From Nitrospira sp. (GTDB lineage: Bacteria; Nitrospirota; Nitrospiria; Nitrospirales; Nitrospiraceae), in assembly GCA_030692565.1 (NCBI GenBank), contig JAUYAO010000041.1, positions 124,001 to 188,000 on the forward strand: a DNA stretch of 64,000 nt, in the 5' to 3' direction. The notes beneath the pieces are model-generated. The model had not been told where the DNA came from, made no database searches, and worked only from the letters and a program-made list of their open reading frames with translations. Below, one piece after another: positions 1 through 9,230 of the stretch. The first letter of the stretch is position 1, and the number at the start of each line of letters is the position of its first letter. The translations under genes and the position numbers were made by a program.

Positions 1-306
1 CTGCTGCCTTGTCTCTGGACCACAGGAGACCTGGTCGTCGATCTGGTGTTTGAAGCGCCGGACGTGACGTCCAACGCCGATGCCTCAGCAGAGGAACCGG
101 ATAATGCCGCCGAACATCTGCTCATGCCATCCGCACAAACGGACCGTTTAACCGCAGCCGCACTCGCAGCAACTCCGGCAACTGACTTCGATGTCTCCTC
201 CATTGTCGTCACGGCACCGGGCAACGCGACTCCGAGAGCCGCGCCCGCTCTGCACTATCCTCCTAGAAACAAACCCGTTTCCCTGCCTCTGCCTCTTCGT
301 ATCTAG
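1..306 (+). CDS. C-terminal end of a gene cut by the left edge
   Basis: Reading frame 1 is open from the first base of the window to a TAG stop at 304-306, so this is very probably the tail of a longer gene that starts outside. About 101 residues are visible. They are rich in Ala, Pro and Thr, end in a low-complexity Pro/Leu stretch, and contain no motif I recognise. A GTG at 46 could be an internal start but has no convincing ribosome-binding site. The function is unknown; the composition suggests an extracytoplasmic tail or linker. Confidence 0.5.
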   Translation: MLPCLWTTGDLVVDLVFEAPDVTSNADASAEEPDNAAEHLLMPSAQTDRLTAAALAATPATDFDVSSIVVTAPGNATPRAAPALHYPPRNKPVSLPLPLRI

Positions 307-385
307 ACTCATCCAGCGTCTCCACGCCCTGCGCTCGTCCTGTTGATCGACGGGCGCTTCTCTTTATTACCAACGGAGGCCTGTG

Positions 386-1693
386 ATGCGGCATGCGTGC
401 ATCCTTTCACGTTTCATACGTAATCGCGCTCGGTTAATTCTCGGTTTGGGCCTCATATATACGCTGAATCACCCGGCAGTATTCGATGTTGCTCTGGCTG
501 CACAAGGCATTACGGAAGGTGAAACCGCCTCGATCGATGCGGTTCATATCGAAGGATTGATCCATACAAAACAGGAGACCATTCTCCGGCTGCTGCCCCG
601 GCCCCTGCCGGCCGAATTCACCGGAACGGAAGTTGAGGAGTTTGAGCGGCGTGTGCGAAATCTAAGCCTCTTCGATCACGTGCAGGTGGCGCGAGACGGC
701 CACTCTCTGACGGTTGCCGCTCAGGAAAAGATCACCCTGGCGCCGATCCTCAACTTCACCAGCGGCAGCAGTGTCAAGGATCTGAATGCGACCGTCGGTC
801 TGGTCGAATACAATCTGTTCGGCACGGGCACGCAACTTGGCGGGCAGTTCAACTACAGCCAGCGCGGGCCGAACGTCGACCTATGGCTCTCACAACATGC
901 CTTCGAGCCCAATCGATGGGCCAAAGAAATCAAGGGCTCGTACAACGTCAACGGCATCCGGTTTGCCGATTCGACGTCCACCTGGACGCGGAATCGGATC
1001 GGCACCGAATTGGAACTCAAAGGGCCGTACGACTATCGCACGCCGTTGCGGTATGAGGTGGTCCTGAAGGTGTACCGTGAGCTGGTCGAAGACATGAAAG
1101 GAGATCGCCGTCCGCCCGATGGGTATTACGTCGGGGTGATTCCTGAACTGACCTGGGATCAATACCACTGGCACGATCTGGTGCCCAGCGGGTATCGCAT
1201 TGCGCTGGAACTTCGACCGGGATTCTTGTTCGGCGCCAATCAGCAGCGGCATGAAGCCAAGGTGCGGTATCTCCACGGCATTCCCCTTGGATCAACCACC
1301 GTGCTGATGGTGAACAGCGTCGCGGAAGCGGTCAACAATAGCGGAAACCCGAATCACAGCCTCCTGATCGGCAGTATCACCGGCGTGCGTGGACTGTCCG
1401 ACAATCTCTACCGAAACCGAGCACAGGCCTATACCAATCTGGAGCTCCGGCACGCCGTTGCGGTGGCGTCGCGCTGGGCGGTGCAAGGCGTCCTGTTTTC
1501 CGACTTCGGCACATTTCAATCATTCACTGAAGAAGGGAGGCTCCAACACTGGCAGGGAACCGTGAGTGTGGGGACCGGAATACGCATCATCCCCACCTTC
1601 CTCTCCAATACCCTGTTACGAGTAGACATCGCCCAGCTGTTCTCGCCGAGTCACAATACGCTACTCCAGATCGGCATCACCCAGTATTTCTGA
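386..1693 (+). CDS. Omp85/BamA-like outer-membrane protein with one POTRA-like domain
   Basis: A 435-residue protein with a hydrophobic N-terminal export signal (to about residue 38), one POTRA-like segment (about residues 45-115) and a C-terminal barrel rich in alternating strands that ends in Phe, as outer-membrane barrels do. The segment GVRGLSDNLYRNRA resembles the conserved VRGY/F-R loop of the Omp85 superfamily. BamA and TamA carry 3-5 POTRA domains, so this is a short family member, closer to the single-POTRA surface-antigen type. ATG 386 lies six bases after GGAGG (375-379) and is preferred to the GTG at 383. The role in secretion or assembly is inferred from the fold only. Confidence 0.75.
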   Translation: MRHACILSRFIRNRARLILGLGLIYTLNHPAVFDVALAAQGITEGETASIDAVHIEGLIHTKQETILRLLPRPLPAEFTGTEVEEFERRVRNLSLFDHVQVARDGHSLTVAAQEKITLAPILNFTSGSSVKDLNATVGLVEYNLFGTGTQLGGQFNYSQRGPNVDLWLSQHAFEPNRWAKEIKGSYNVNGIRFADSTSTWTRNRIGTELELKGPYDYRTPLRYEVVLKVYRELVEDMKGDRRPPDGYYVGVIPELTWDQYHWHDLVPSGYRIALELRPGFLFGANQQRHEAKVRYLHGIPLGSTTVLMVNSVAEAVNNSGNPNHSLLIGSITGVRGLSDNLYRNRAQAYTNLELRHAVAVASRWAVQGVLFSDFGTFQSFTEEGRLQHWQGTVSVGTGIRIIPTFLSNTLLRVDIAQLFSPSHNTLLQIGITQYF

Positions 1694-1798
1694 CCAAGAC
1701 AGAGTCCCCATCGCCGGGATAGGCCAGTGCTCGCTGTTTCAAACCGCCGGTGGAATTGATAGAGTGCGGCGCACGTACCGAAGCGGAGCACAGAAACC

Positions 1799-2116
1799 AT
1801 GGACAGCGAAGAAACTCTTCCCGTCGTCGAACTGAGAGTCACACCCTGCTATAGCCAGGCCAACCCCTGGGTGATCCAGGCGATCTCAGGATTCTTATCG
1901 GCCTATTTTATGGAATACCCGGGCTTCCGGGTGCTGAGACACGCCGATGAAGCTTCATCGGGTATGCACGTGTGGACCTGTGAGATTCCCGCTTCGCTGA
2001 AAGTGCCTCGCCTGCTCAAACGGCTGCAAGCCGACATCCCGCCATCCAAAGTCGTGCCTCCGGACGAATCTGCCCCAACCCCAGCTCGATACATTATCGA
2101 TCGCCTGGAATCCTAG
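1799..2116 (+). CDS. Conserved-looking hypothetical protein, 105 aa
   Basis: A 105-residue soluble protein without signal peptide or membrane segment. It has a Trp/Tyr-rich middle (residues about 23-58) and a Pro-rich C-terminal third. I recognise no domain. It starts with ATG about 105 bases after the barrel gene and ends well before the next gene, so it may be transcribed with its upstream neighbour. Its normal codon use and composition support a real gene, but its function is unknown. Confidence 0.55.
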   Translation: MDSEETLPVVELRVTPCYSQANPWVIQAISGFLSAYFMEYPGFRVLRHADEASSGMHVWTCEIPASLKVPRLLKRLQADIPPSKVVPPDESAPTPARYIIDRLES

Positions 2117-2206
2117 CCTGAACGGACAACTGACATTCTGACGGCCTTTGGCAGCACCATGCTGCCGCCAGATTATAGATAGGTGGGAAAGCTCGGAGGG
2201 AAGATA

Positions 2207-2332
2207 CTAGCGAGGCTTGAACCACTCCAACACGCGCTCACAGGCGGCTTCCAGCGGGCGATCTGCCATGATCGCAATCCCGGCTAACGCCAACAGACTC
2301 ATCACAAAACCGGCTTCTTCAAGGTCTGTCAT
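2207..2332 (-). CDS. Small hydrophobic protein, 41 aa
   Basis: A minus-strand reading frame of 41 codons from ATG (2330-2332) to TAG (2207-2209). It is preceded by a perfect AGGAGG (complement of 2341-2346) with eight bases of spacing. The peptide begins MTDLEEAGFVMSLLALAGIA and has one hydrophobic stretch (about residues 9-22) flanked by acidic and basic residues, followed by an amphipathic helix-like tail ending WFKPR. The strong ribosome-binding site is the main support. It could be a small membrane-associated protein; no family is recognised. Confidence 0.5.
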   Translation of the reverse strand: MTDLEEAGFVMSLLALAGIAIMADRPLEAACERVLEWFKPR

Positions 2333-2570
2333 AGGGAACGCCTCCTCTTGAGACGTACCCTATCTCACTTGTCGGCGACACGGTAGTCCCCGAAAGAGGG
2401 GCGCGGCTTACCGAATCATCGATTCGCACCCCCTCCTTTTGAGGGAGGCTGTCCACGGCCTGTCGCTCAATGCACAGGAACCGCGATCAGCGAGTCGCAG
2501 GTACTTCAGGATAGTGAGTTGATCCCACATCGCGTTTTTCAGCGTCTTGTGACCCGCGGATTCTTCTCAA
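2333..2570. other. Intergenic stretch with a minor hairpin
   Basis: No gene is seen between the small ORF and the palindromic repeat. A short hairpin (CCCTC / GAGGG, around 2431-2447) could be a weak relative of the nearby repeat or a terminator. Nothing else is recognised. Confidence 0.4.
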
Positions 2571-2705
2571 CCTCCCCTTTGTAAGGGGAGGCTAGGAGGG
2601 GTAGAGACTCAGGGGCTGCTGCGCGCCTCGCGAATGGCCAAGCGCCTGTTATGGCAGCCGGAAGATTCGACCTCCCCTGGCCCCTCCTTATGAAGGAGGG
2701 GTGAA
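2571..2705. repeat. Composite palindromic intergenic repeat, copy 1
   Basis: Two perfect 9-bp inverted repeats with 3-nt loops lie about 100 bases apart: CCTCCCCTT-TGT-AAGGGGAGG at 2571-2591 and CCCCTCCTT-ATG-AAGGAGGGG at 2681-2701. The left palindrome is followed by a GGAGGGGTAGAGA-like tail, and the right one is preceded by CCGGAAGATTCGACCTCCC. The same arrangement recurs at 10109-10225. This looks like a REP/MITE-type dispersed element. Confidence 0.8.
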
Positions 2706-2773
2706 TTTGAGATGGCCGATATCAATCCGATCGTGCTACCTCACTCAGGCCCCCACATGAAATCCGGAATCGC

Positions 2774-4537
2774 CTAATCGCGGAACAGTCTGACCGTGAC
2801 TTTCTGTCCCTTAATCCTGGTGCGGCCCAACGCTTCGATCACGTCGCGTGCCATGGATTCCGGAACTTCCACGAGCGAAAAGCGTTCTTCGATTTCAACG
2901 CCGCCGATCTGAGCGGACCCCAGCTTGGCTTCGTTCGCAATCGCGCCCACCAAATCGCCCGGCCTGATGCCCGCGGCACGGCCGGCCCCGATGTAGATCC
3001 GGGCGGAGTTCGGCGTCCGACCGCCGGTCGGTCTGGCGCTCGGCCGCCCCTGCGCCTCGCGAGGCCGGATACCGCGCGACATCTCGCCGGACATCGGCGA
3101 CGGACGCCGCATCCCCGGTCGCGCATAGTCCGGACGGGAATAGTCCGGCACTCTGGCCTGCACGGAAGGAATTTCCTGCTCTTCGACATCCCCGCCCTGC
3201 GCCTGATGCGCCAGTTTTACCGCTGCCGCCGCCACATCGACCAATTCAAAATCTTTGGCCAATACCGTGACGACCGACCGGAAATGCTCCACATCGCCTG
3301 CGGCCAGCAGCTCTCGAATCGACGTCAACGTCCGCTCAATCCGCTTGGTCCGCAGATCGGCCACGCTCGGCACTTGGGCGACAATAATTTTCGCCTTGGT
3401 CAACTGTTCGATATTCCGAAGCAACCGGTGTTCGCGCGGTTCGACGATGGTAATCGCCTCCCCTTCACGACCGGCCCGGCCGGTACGGCCGATCCGATGC
3501 ACGTACACTTCGGGAGAAGACGGCAAGTCGTAATTCACCACGTGCGAGACGCTCGGAATATCCAAGCCGCGCGCCGCGACATCCGTGGCCACCAGAATTT
3601 GCGTTTGCCCGGACTTAAACGCGGTCATGACGCGGTCCCGTTGCGGCTGGCTCATGCCGCCATGAATGGCTTCAGCACGATAGTCCCGTCCCGCCAGGCC
3701 GGCCGTCAATTCATCGACCTCCAACCGGGTCCGGCAGAAGACCAACGCCGATTTCGGAGCCGCCAAATCCAATACCCGTATCAGCGCCGCCACTTTGTAT
3801 GGACGATTCACGACATAGGCCGTTTGCAGCACGCGCGGAGCGGCGCCGGCTTTGACCGGCTCCTTGGCGATCTTGATCTCGACCGGGTTTTTCAGATGAC
3901 GATGGGCAATCGACGCGATGCGCGGCGGCATCGTGGCGGAGAATAAGGCCGTCTGCCGATCCGCGGGCGTCTGGGTCAGGATCGCCTCCAGATCGTCGGC
4001 AAAGCCCATGTCCAGCATTTCATCCGCTTCGTCCAATATCACCATCTGCACATGCTTGAGCTGCAACGTATTCCGTCGAATGTGGTCGAGCGCCCGGCCG
4101 GGCGTCGCCACCACGACATCCACGCCGCGCTTCAGCGCATACAATTGCGGCCCGATGGCCTGCCCGCCGTACACCGCCAGCACTGAAATCCGCAGCTCCT
4201 TGCCGTACCGCTGCACGGCTTCGCCGACCTGAATCGCCAACTCGCGCGTCGGCACCAGGATCAGCGCCGCGGGGCGCTGCTTCGCGCCATGCGCCAGCCG
4301 CTGCAACATCGGCAAGGCAAACGAGGCGGTCTTCCCGGTCCCGGTGGCCGCCTGCCCCAACAGATCGCGGCCTGCCAACAGCGGAGGGATCGACTCACGC
4401 TGAATCGGCGTGGGCTCTTCATACCCCAGCTGGTCCAGCGTCGCCAGCAACGAGCCTTCGAGGCCGAGTGCGGCAAAGCCGGGAGAAAAGCCATGAACGG
4501 AGGGGGCGGTGGACGGTTCAGTGTGATCGGATTTCAT
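2774..4537 (-). CDS. DEAD-box ATP-dependent RNA helicase (DeaD/CsdA type)
   Basis: An ATP-dependent RNA helicase, probably acting in ribosome assembly or mRNA turnover. All core motifs are visible: Q motif GYEEPTPIQ (about 38-46), Walker A AATGTGKT (63-70), PTREL, TPGR, DEAD (169-172), SAT, and the C-terminal HRIGRTGRAGR. After the two RecA domains comes a linker rich in Arg/Pro, then a DbpA-like RNA-binding domain (last 75 residues, with RIYIGAGRAAGIRPGDLVGA). Start chosen at ATG 4537; an in-frame codon at 4570 would add 11 residues. A lone gene between repeats and ppa. Confidence 0.93.
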   Translation of the reverse strand: MKSDHTEPSTAPSVHGFSPGFAALGLEGSLLATLDQLGYEEPTPIQRESIPPLLAGRDLLGQAATGTGKTASFALPMLQRLAHGAKQRPAALILVPTRELAIQVGEAVQRYGKELRISVLAVYGGQAIGPQLYALKRGVDVVVATPGRALDHIRRNTLQLKHVQMVILDEADEMLDMGFADDLEAILTQTPADRQTALFSATMPPRIASIAHRHLKNPVEIKIAKEPVKAGAAPRVLQTAYVVNRPYKVAALIRVLDLAAPKSALVFCRTRLEVDELTAGLAGRDYRAEAIHGGMSQPQRDRVMTAFKSGQTQILVATDVAARGLDIPSVSHVVNYDLPSSPEVYVHRIGRTGRAGREGEAITIVEPREHRLLRNIEQLTKAKIIVAQVPSVADLRTKRIERTLTSIRELLAAGDVEHFRSVVTVLAKDFELVDVAAAAVKLAHQAQGGDVEEQEIPSVQARVPDYSRPDYARPGMRRPSPMSGEMSRGIRPREAQGRPSARPTGGRTPNSARIYIGAGRAAGIRPGDLVGAIANEAKLGSAQIGGVEIEERFSLVEVPESMARDVIEALGRTRIKGQKVTVRLFRD

Positions 4538-4649
4538 ATAGCCTAGGCGGCACCTTTCTGGTGTGAGCATCCTGAGATTGCGCCGAACTCAGCTCCAGGC
4601 TGAAGCTCTTCGCTCTCCCTTTGGCAGCGGCCGAGTTGTCCGCTACCTG

Positions 4650-5333
4650 TTAGACCGACATGTGCTTGGGCCACAACGACTCAAGCTCAGGGAACTTTTT
4701 ACGATAATCAGCATGACTGGCGTGAATCACTTTCATCGCTTCTTCGCGCCCGTACACGCTCGTAATTTCAACTTTATGCTGCACCGAACCCGGCGCCATC
4801 TTGTAGGTCAGGAAGTAATGCTGCAGCCGGTCGATCAGCGAGATCGGACAGTCGCCGATATCTTTAAAATCACCGTAGGCCGCATCGTCTTTCATGACTG
4901 CGATGATCTTGTCGTCCGCTTCCCCGCCGTCGGCCATACTGAACCCGCCGATGGGAATCGCGGTGAGCAGGATATCGCTATGAGCGATCGTTTTCTCCGT
5001 GAGGACGCAAATGTCCAACGGATCGCCGTCGCCGATCATATTCTTCCGTTTCGCCCGTTTACCGAACAATGCGGCCACTTTTTCGCCGCAATAGGTTTGC
5101 GGAACCAGTCCGTAATAGACGGGACAGAAATTCGAAAACCGCTGCGGACGATCGACCTTCAAAAATCCGCTGTCTTTATCGACTTCGTATTTCACCGTGT
5201 CGGTCGGCACGATTTCAATGTAGGTCGTAACCACATCCGGCGCCTGCTCTCCGATCGATACGCCGTGCCAGGGATGCGCCTTGAACATCAAGCCCATCAA
5301 ACGCTGAATTGGATCCATACCCGAACGCCCCAT
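4650..5333 (-). CDS. ppa: Inorganic pyrophosphatase (family I)
   Basis: Hydrolyses pyrophosphate to two phosphates in the cytoplasm, pulling biosynthetic reactions forward. The family I signature D-G-D-P-L-D-I is at residues 102-108, with further conserved acidic residues around KDDAAYGDFKDIGD. At 227 residues it is longer than the E. coli enzyme (about 175) and has an N-terminal extension. The ATG at 5331-5333 follows AGGAGG with five bases of spacing; an upstream in-frame start at 5459 would add 42 residues of unlikely composition. Confidence 0.93.
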   Translation of the reverse strand: MGRSGMDPIQRLMGLMFKAHPWHGVSIGEQAPDVVTTYIEIVPTDTVKYEVDKDSGFLKVDRPQRFSNFCPVYYGLVPQTYCGEKVAALFGKRAKRKNMIGDGDPLDICVLTEKTIAHSDILLTAIPIGGFSMADGGEADDKIIAVMKDDAAYGDFKDIGDCPISLIDRLQHYFLTYKMAPGSVQHKVEITSVYGREEAMKVIHASHADYRKKFPELESLWPKHMSV

Positions 5334-5625
5334 CGACTCCTCCTGATCTGAATGCCAATATTCACGCGCCGGCATACGCCGAACGCAGTTGTCTGAACCG
5401 AGTACAGAATGCTGAATGAGAGACCGTTGAACGGATCGCGCGGCTGACCGGTTCCGCATTCATCGACAACCGCCTGCACGACCGACCCGGCACCTGGCTC
5501 GCTCAACGCACCAGACCAAGGCCTGCGTGCTCAAGCGGCAGCATACGTGGGCCGCCTACATGCGACAAGATGCGGAACGGTCTCTTTCGTAGAGGACAAC
5601 GAACAACGGACAAGAGGATAAACGG

Positions 5626-5826
5626 CTAGTCGTCTTCAGGCAGTTGAATCGGTCCCGCCCATTCCCCTTTGGCCAGCGCCACTTCCTGATACCCGCCATC
5701 AGGCCACTGAAACTGTCCGACCTGGTCCACTTCCACGATAAACGGGTCGGCTTCATGCGCCGCTCCCCGAAACCAATACCATCCAGCCACTCTCGGCTTT
5801 TCGAGAGTCCACCGATAGCCCGCCAT
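5626..5826 (-). CDS. Small conserved hypothetical protein, 66 aa
   Basis: A 66-residue soluble protein with a Trp/Gly/Pro pattern (GWYWFRG, QWPDGG, GEWAGPIQLPEDD) that looks like a compact beta domain. It is encoded divergently from the hrpB gene, with only 69 bases between the starts. The ATG at 5824-5826 follows a GAGGATCGAGGAG purine tract. I do not know its function; the regular pattern of aromatic residues and the good start signal make it more than a shadow frame. Confidence 0.6.
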   Translation of the reverse strand: MAGYRWTLEKPRVAGWYWFRGAAHEADPFIVEVDQVGQFQWPDGGYQEVALAKGEWAGPIQLPEDD

Positions 5827-5895
5827 CTCCTCGATCCTCTCGTGCTTCCCCACGCGGTCTGTTACAGTCTGCTCCACGTGAGGTTGCACCCTATC

Positions 5896-8421
5896 ATGTC
5901 TCGGCTCCCAATAGAAGATGTCCTTTCGGACCTCTGCCACGCGCTCATTCGGTCCCCCAATGGGCTTCTGACCGCCCCACCGGGGGCCGGCAAGACCACC
6001 CGCGTGCCGTTGGCCCTGCTGGACGCGCCCTGGCTCCGCGACAACAAGATCCTCATGCTGGAGCCCAGGCGCCTGGCCGCCAGGGCCGCGGCCCATCGTA
6101 TGGCAGCGACGCGCAACGAGCGCCCCGGCGACACCATCGGGTATCGCATGCGGCTCGATACGAAGATCGGGCCGAAAACCAGGATTGAGGTCGTGACCGA
6201 AGGGATTCTGACCCGATTACTCCAACAGGACCCCTCGCTCAGCAGCTATGGCGCCGTCCTCTTCGACGAATTTCACGAGCGCAGCCTCCAAGCCGACACC
6301 GGCCTGGCGCTCTGCCTCGAATCGCAGCGGCTCTTCCGTCCGGACCTCCGCCTGCTCGTCATGTCGGCCACATTGGATTGCGGACCGGTCAGCGAACTGC
6401 TGGGCGGCGCACCGGTCATCACCTGCGAAGGGCGGATGTTTCCGGTCGAGACCAGATATCTGGATGAACCCATTACGGGGCATCTCGATACCGCCGTCAC
6501 CAAGATCATCCGCCGCGCGCTGGCACGGGATCAGGGCAGCCTGCTCGTCTTCCTGCCGGGCATGGCCGAGATCCGGCGCGTCGAACGCCAGCTACTCGAT
6601 GCGAATCTGGAATCGACCATTCATGTCACGCCCCTCCATGGCGACCTCCCCCAAGATGCCCAGGATGCGGCGATCGCCCCGGCGCTCCCGGGCACGAGAA
6701 AAATCGTGTTGGCCACATCCATCGCCGAGACCAGCTTGACGATCGATGGCGTCCGCATCGTCATCGACGCGGGCCTGTTGCGCGTACCGCGCTTCGATCC
6801 GCGTTCAGGACTCACGCGGCTGGACACGATTCGTGTCACGCAGGACTCCGCCGACCAGCGGCGCGGGCGAGCCGGACGATTGGAACCGGGCGTCTGCTAT
6901 CGGCTCTGGACCGAGCGAGAACAGGCCACGCTGGCCGCCCGCCGGCCGCCTGAGATGCTGGACGCCGATCTCACATCACTCGTCCTGGAGCTAGCGCTCT
7001 GGGGAACGACCAACCCGGCAGAACTCTCATGGCTCACCCCCCCGCCTACCGGATCGGTCACCCAGGCGTCCGATCTGTTGATCCGATTGGGCGCGTTGGA
7101 TTCATCGGGCCGCATCACAGCCCATGGCAGGCAGCTGGCTGAACTGGCGTTGCATCCCCGCCTCTCTCACATGCTGCTGAAGGCCGGGCCGCTAGGCCTT
7201 AACGACCTGGCCTGCGACCTCGCAGCTCTGCTGGGTGAGCGCGACCTGCTCCGGGGTCCGGCGGGACGACAGCAGGCCGATATTCGCACCAGACTCGATG
7301 TCTTACACGGACAGCATGACCATCCAGCGGGCATTACAGTCGATCGAGGCGTGTATCATCGCGTGACCAGCACGGCGGAGATGTGGCGACGACAGCTCCT
7401 TCGCCACTCCGCTAAGACATCCCCTCGTACCAAGCCTGATCAACGTGGCGTCGGTATCCTGCTCGCCCTCGCCTATCCGGATCGGATTGCACAGCGCCAG
7501 GCTGGCACTGATGCGCGCTATGTGCTGGCCAACGGACGCGGAGCCCTCTTCGCCACCCCCGATCACCTGGGATCGGAACCCTATCTCGCCATTGCCGAGT
7601 TAGACGGCGGCGCGCAATGGGCCAAGATCGAGTTGGCTGCGCCGATCTCGCAGGCAGAAATCCAAAGCCTCTATGCGGACCAGATCATTGAGACTGAAGC
7701 CGTCGGCTGGGATGAGAAAATGCAAGCGGTCCAGGCGCTGCGCCAACGGCGATTCGGCGGACTGATTCTCTTGCAGCAGAACCTCTCCAAACCGGATCCC
7801 GCTCTGATCGCAACCGCCTTGCTCCACGGTGTGAGCCAGGCCGGGGTAAACCAGCTGGCCTGGACGCCGGAGCTGCGCCAATGGCAAGCGCGCGTGCAGT
7901 TCCTCAGACGAACGGAGGGAACTCCGTCACTCTGGCCGGATCTGTCCGATGCACACCTGTCGCAGACGCTGGACCATTGGCTCGGCCCTTTTCTCCAGAG
8001 CATCACCACACTCGAACGTGTACAGCGGATGCCGCTCGATCAGCCGCTCCACGCCCTGCTGAGCTGGGATCTTCAACGGCAACTTGATCGTCTCGCACCG
8101 ACACACATCACAGTCCCGAGCGGCTCGAATATCCGAGTGGATTATGAGAGCGGCGAGATCCCTGTTCTGGCCGTGCGACTCCAAGAACTCTTCGGCTGTC
8201 AGGACACTCCCCGCGTGGCAGGAGGAACAGTTCCCGTCATGTTGCACTTACTTTCCCCGGCCAAACGCCCGGTCCAAGTCACCAAAGACCTAGCCAGCTT
8301 CTGGGCCAACGCCTATCAAGATGTCCGGAAAGAACTCCGTGGCCGCTACCCGAAACATTCCTGGCCGGAGGACCCCCTCACCGCGCCGCCGACCGCAAAG
8401 GCCAAACGGCGGTCCTCATGA
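5896..8421 (+). CDS. hrpB: HrpB-type ATP-dependent (DEAH-like) helicase
   Basis: A superfamily 2 helicase of the HrpB family, 841 residues, the usual length. Visible motifs: Walker A APPGAGKT (27-34), DEFH in place of DEAH (124-127), SAT (MSATLD), and RRGRAGR near residue 320; the HrpB-specific C-terminal domain follows. The biological role of HrpB is poorly defined in most bacteria. The frame is open upstream to 5644, but the leader there lacks helicase similarity, so ATG 5896 (MSRLPIEDVL) is taken as the start. Confidence 0.9.
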   Translation: MSRLPIEDVLSDLCHALIRSPNGLLTAPPGAGKTTRVPLALLDAPWLRDNKILMLEPRRLAARAAAHRMAATRNERPGDTIGYRMRLDTKIGPKTRIEVVTEGILTRLLQQDPSLSSYGAVLFDEFHERSLQADTGLALCLESQRLFRPDLRLLVMSATLDCGPVSELLGGAPVITCEGRMFPVETRYLDEPITGHLDTAVTKIIRRALARDQGSLLVFLPGMAEIRRVERQLLDANLESTIHVTPLHGDLPQDAQDAAIAPALPGTRKIVLATSIAETSLTIDGVRIVIDAGLLRVPRFDPRSGLTRLDTIRVTQDSADQRRGRAGRLEPGVCYRLWTEREQATLAARRPPEMLDADLTSLVLELALWGTTNPAELSWLTPPPTGSVTQASDLLIRLGALDSSGRITAHGRQLAELALHPRLSHMLLKAGPLGLNDLACDLAALLGERDLLRGPAGRQQADIRTRLDVLHGQHDHPAGITVDRGVYHRVTSTAEMWRRQLLRHSAKTSPRTKPDQRGVGILLALAYPDRIAQRQAGTDARYVLANGRGALFATPDHLGSEPYLAIAELDGGAQWAKIELAAPISQAEIQSLYADQIIETEAVGWDEKMQAVQALRQRRFGGLILLQQNLSKPDPALIATALLHGVSQAGVNQLAWTPELRQWQARVQFLRRTEGTPSLWPDLSDAHLSQTLDHWLGPFLQSITTLERVQRMPLDQPLHALLSWDLQRQLDRLAPTHITVPSGSNIRVDYESGEIPVLAVRLQELFGCQDTPRVAGGTVPVMLHLLSPAKRPVQVTKDLASFWANAYQDVRKELRGRYPKHSWPEDPLTAPPTAKAKRRSS

Positions 8422-8477
8422 CTCCCATCATTGGTAGGGTAGACCGCGCCGATGAGCCGACCGTATAGTGGCTGACT

Positions 8478-9122
8478 ATGCGCTGGACTCTCGCCTTCAT
8501 ATTCATGTCCATCCTGACGGTTCTGCCGGCCTCGCTCAAAGCAGAATCCGTCACATCGTTGCCACCGCCGACCTTCGACGTGCCTTTCGATGATCTCGAT
8601 CCGGTTGTGGCACAGGCGGAGCTCGCGCAGCACATCGTCCTCTTCCTGAATCGATTGCAGCAGTATTGGGGATCGAGCCCCGAAGCTCTTCGCAATAATG
8701 TGACGGGAGAGATTGAGCGGGATGAGCGGGAGGCCCTTGTCGTGGCCACACGCTTCGCGGATCATGGCGTATTGGAAGGCTACGATTTCAGGGAAGGCTC
8801 ATTGGTCGCCGGGCAATATCTCGTTCTACAGCGCCCGGTCAACGGGTTAAACGAATTCATCGACTACTACGGCGCTCTCAAGATGTCCTTGACGAAGGTC
8901 TACGGGCAACCGGCAGAAGACCAGTCTGTCTGGAGCAACGATCTCTACCAGCCGCTTCCCGACTATTGGGGGATCGCCGTCCAAATGGGCCACCTCCGGT
9001 ACGCCGCCAGGTGGGAGACCCCGGATGGCATCATTACGCTTGAACTGACAGGCAACCATCACAGCCGTCTCGCGATTGACTATCGGAGCAACGCTTCTCT
9101 CCGACCGTCTCGAAACACCTAG
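8478..9122 (+). CDS. Hypothetical exported protein, 214 aa
   Basis: The N-terminus (MRWTLAFIFMSILTVLPASLKAES) is a Sec signal peptide with a likely cleavage after LKA, about residue 22. The mature part is mostly alpha/beta with a central acidic helix and no cysteine pair or lipobox. I recognise no domain. It is co-directional with hrpB and separated by 56 bases. A periplasmic location is inferred; its function is unknown. Confidence 0.6.
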   Translation: MRWTLAFIFMSILTVLPASLKAESVTSLPPPTFDVPFDDLDPVVAQAELAQHIVLFLNRLQQYWGSSPEALRNNVTGEIERDEREALVVATRFADHGVLEGYDFREGSLVAGQYLVLQRPVNGLNEFIDYYGALKMSLTKVYGQPAEDQSVWSNDLYQPLPDYWGIAVQMGHLRYAARWETPDGIITLELTGNHHSRLAIDYRSNASLRPSRNT

Positions 9123-9230
9123 CGCCTGGCCCATTTCCCTTCCTCAACCTTCGACACGGCCCGGCGCCTTGAGACGATCGCCTAACCCAGTTACACTGCG
9201 GAAGAGACCGATCACGTTGAAACAGGGACG

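Noticed and set aside
8346-8765. Antisense frames across the hrpB 3' end and the exported protein gene
   Set aside because: They span two genes on the opposite strand, lack start signals and have no domain.
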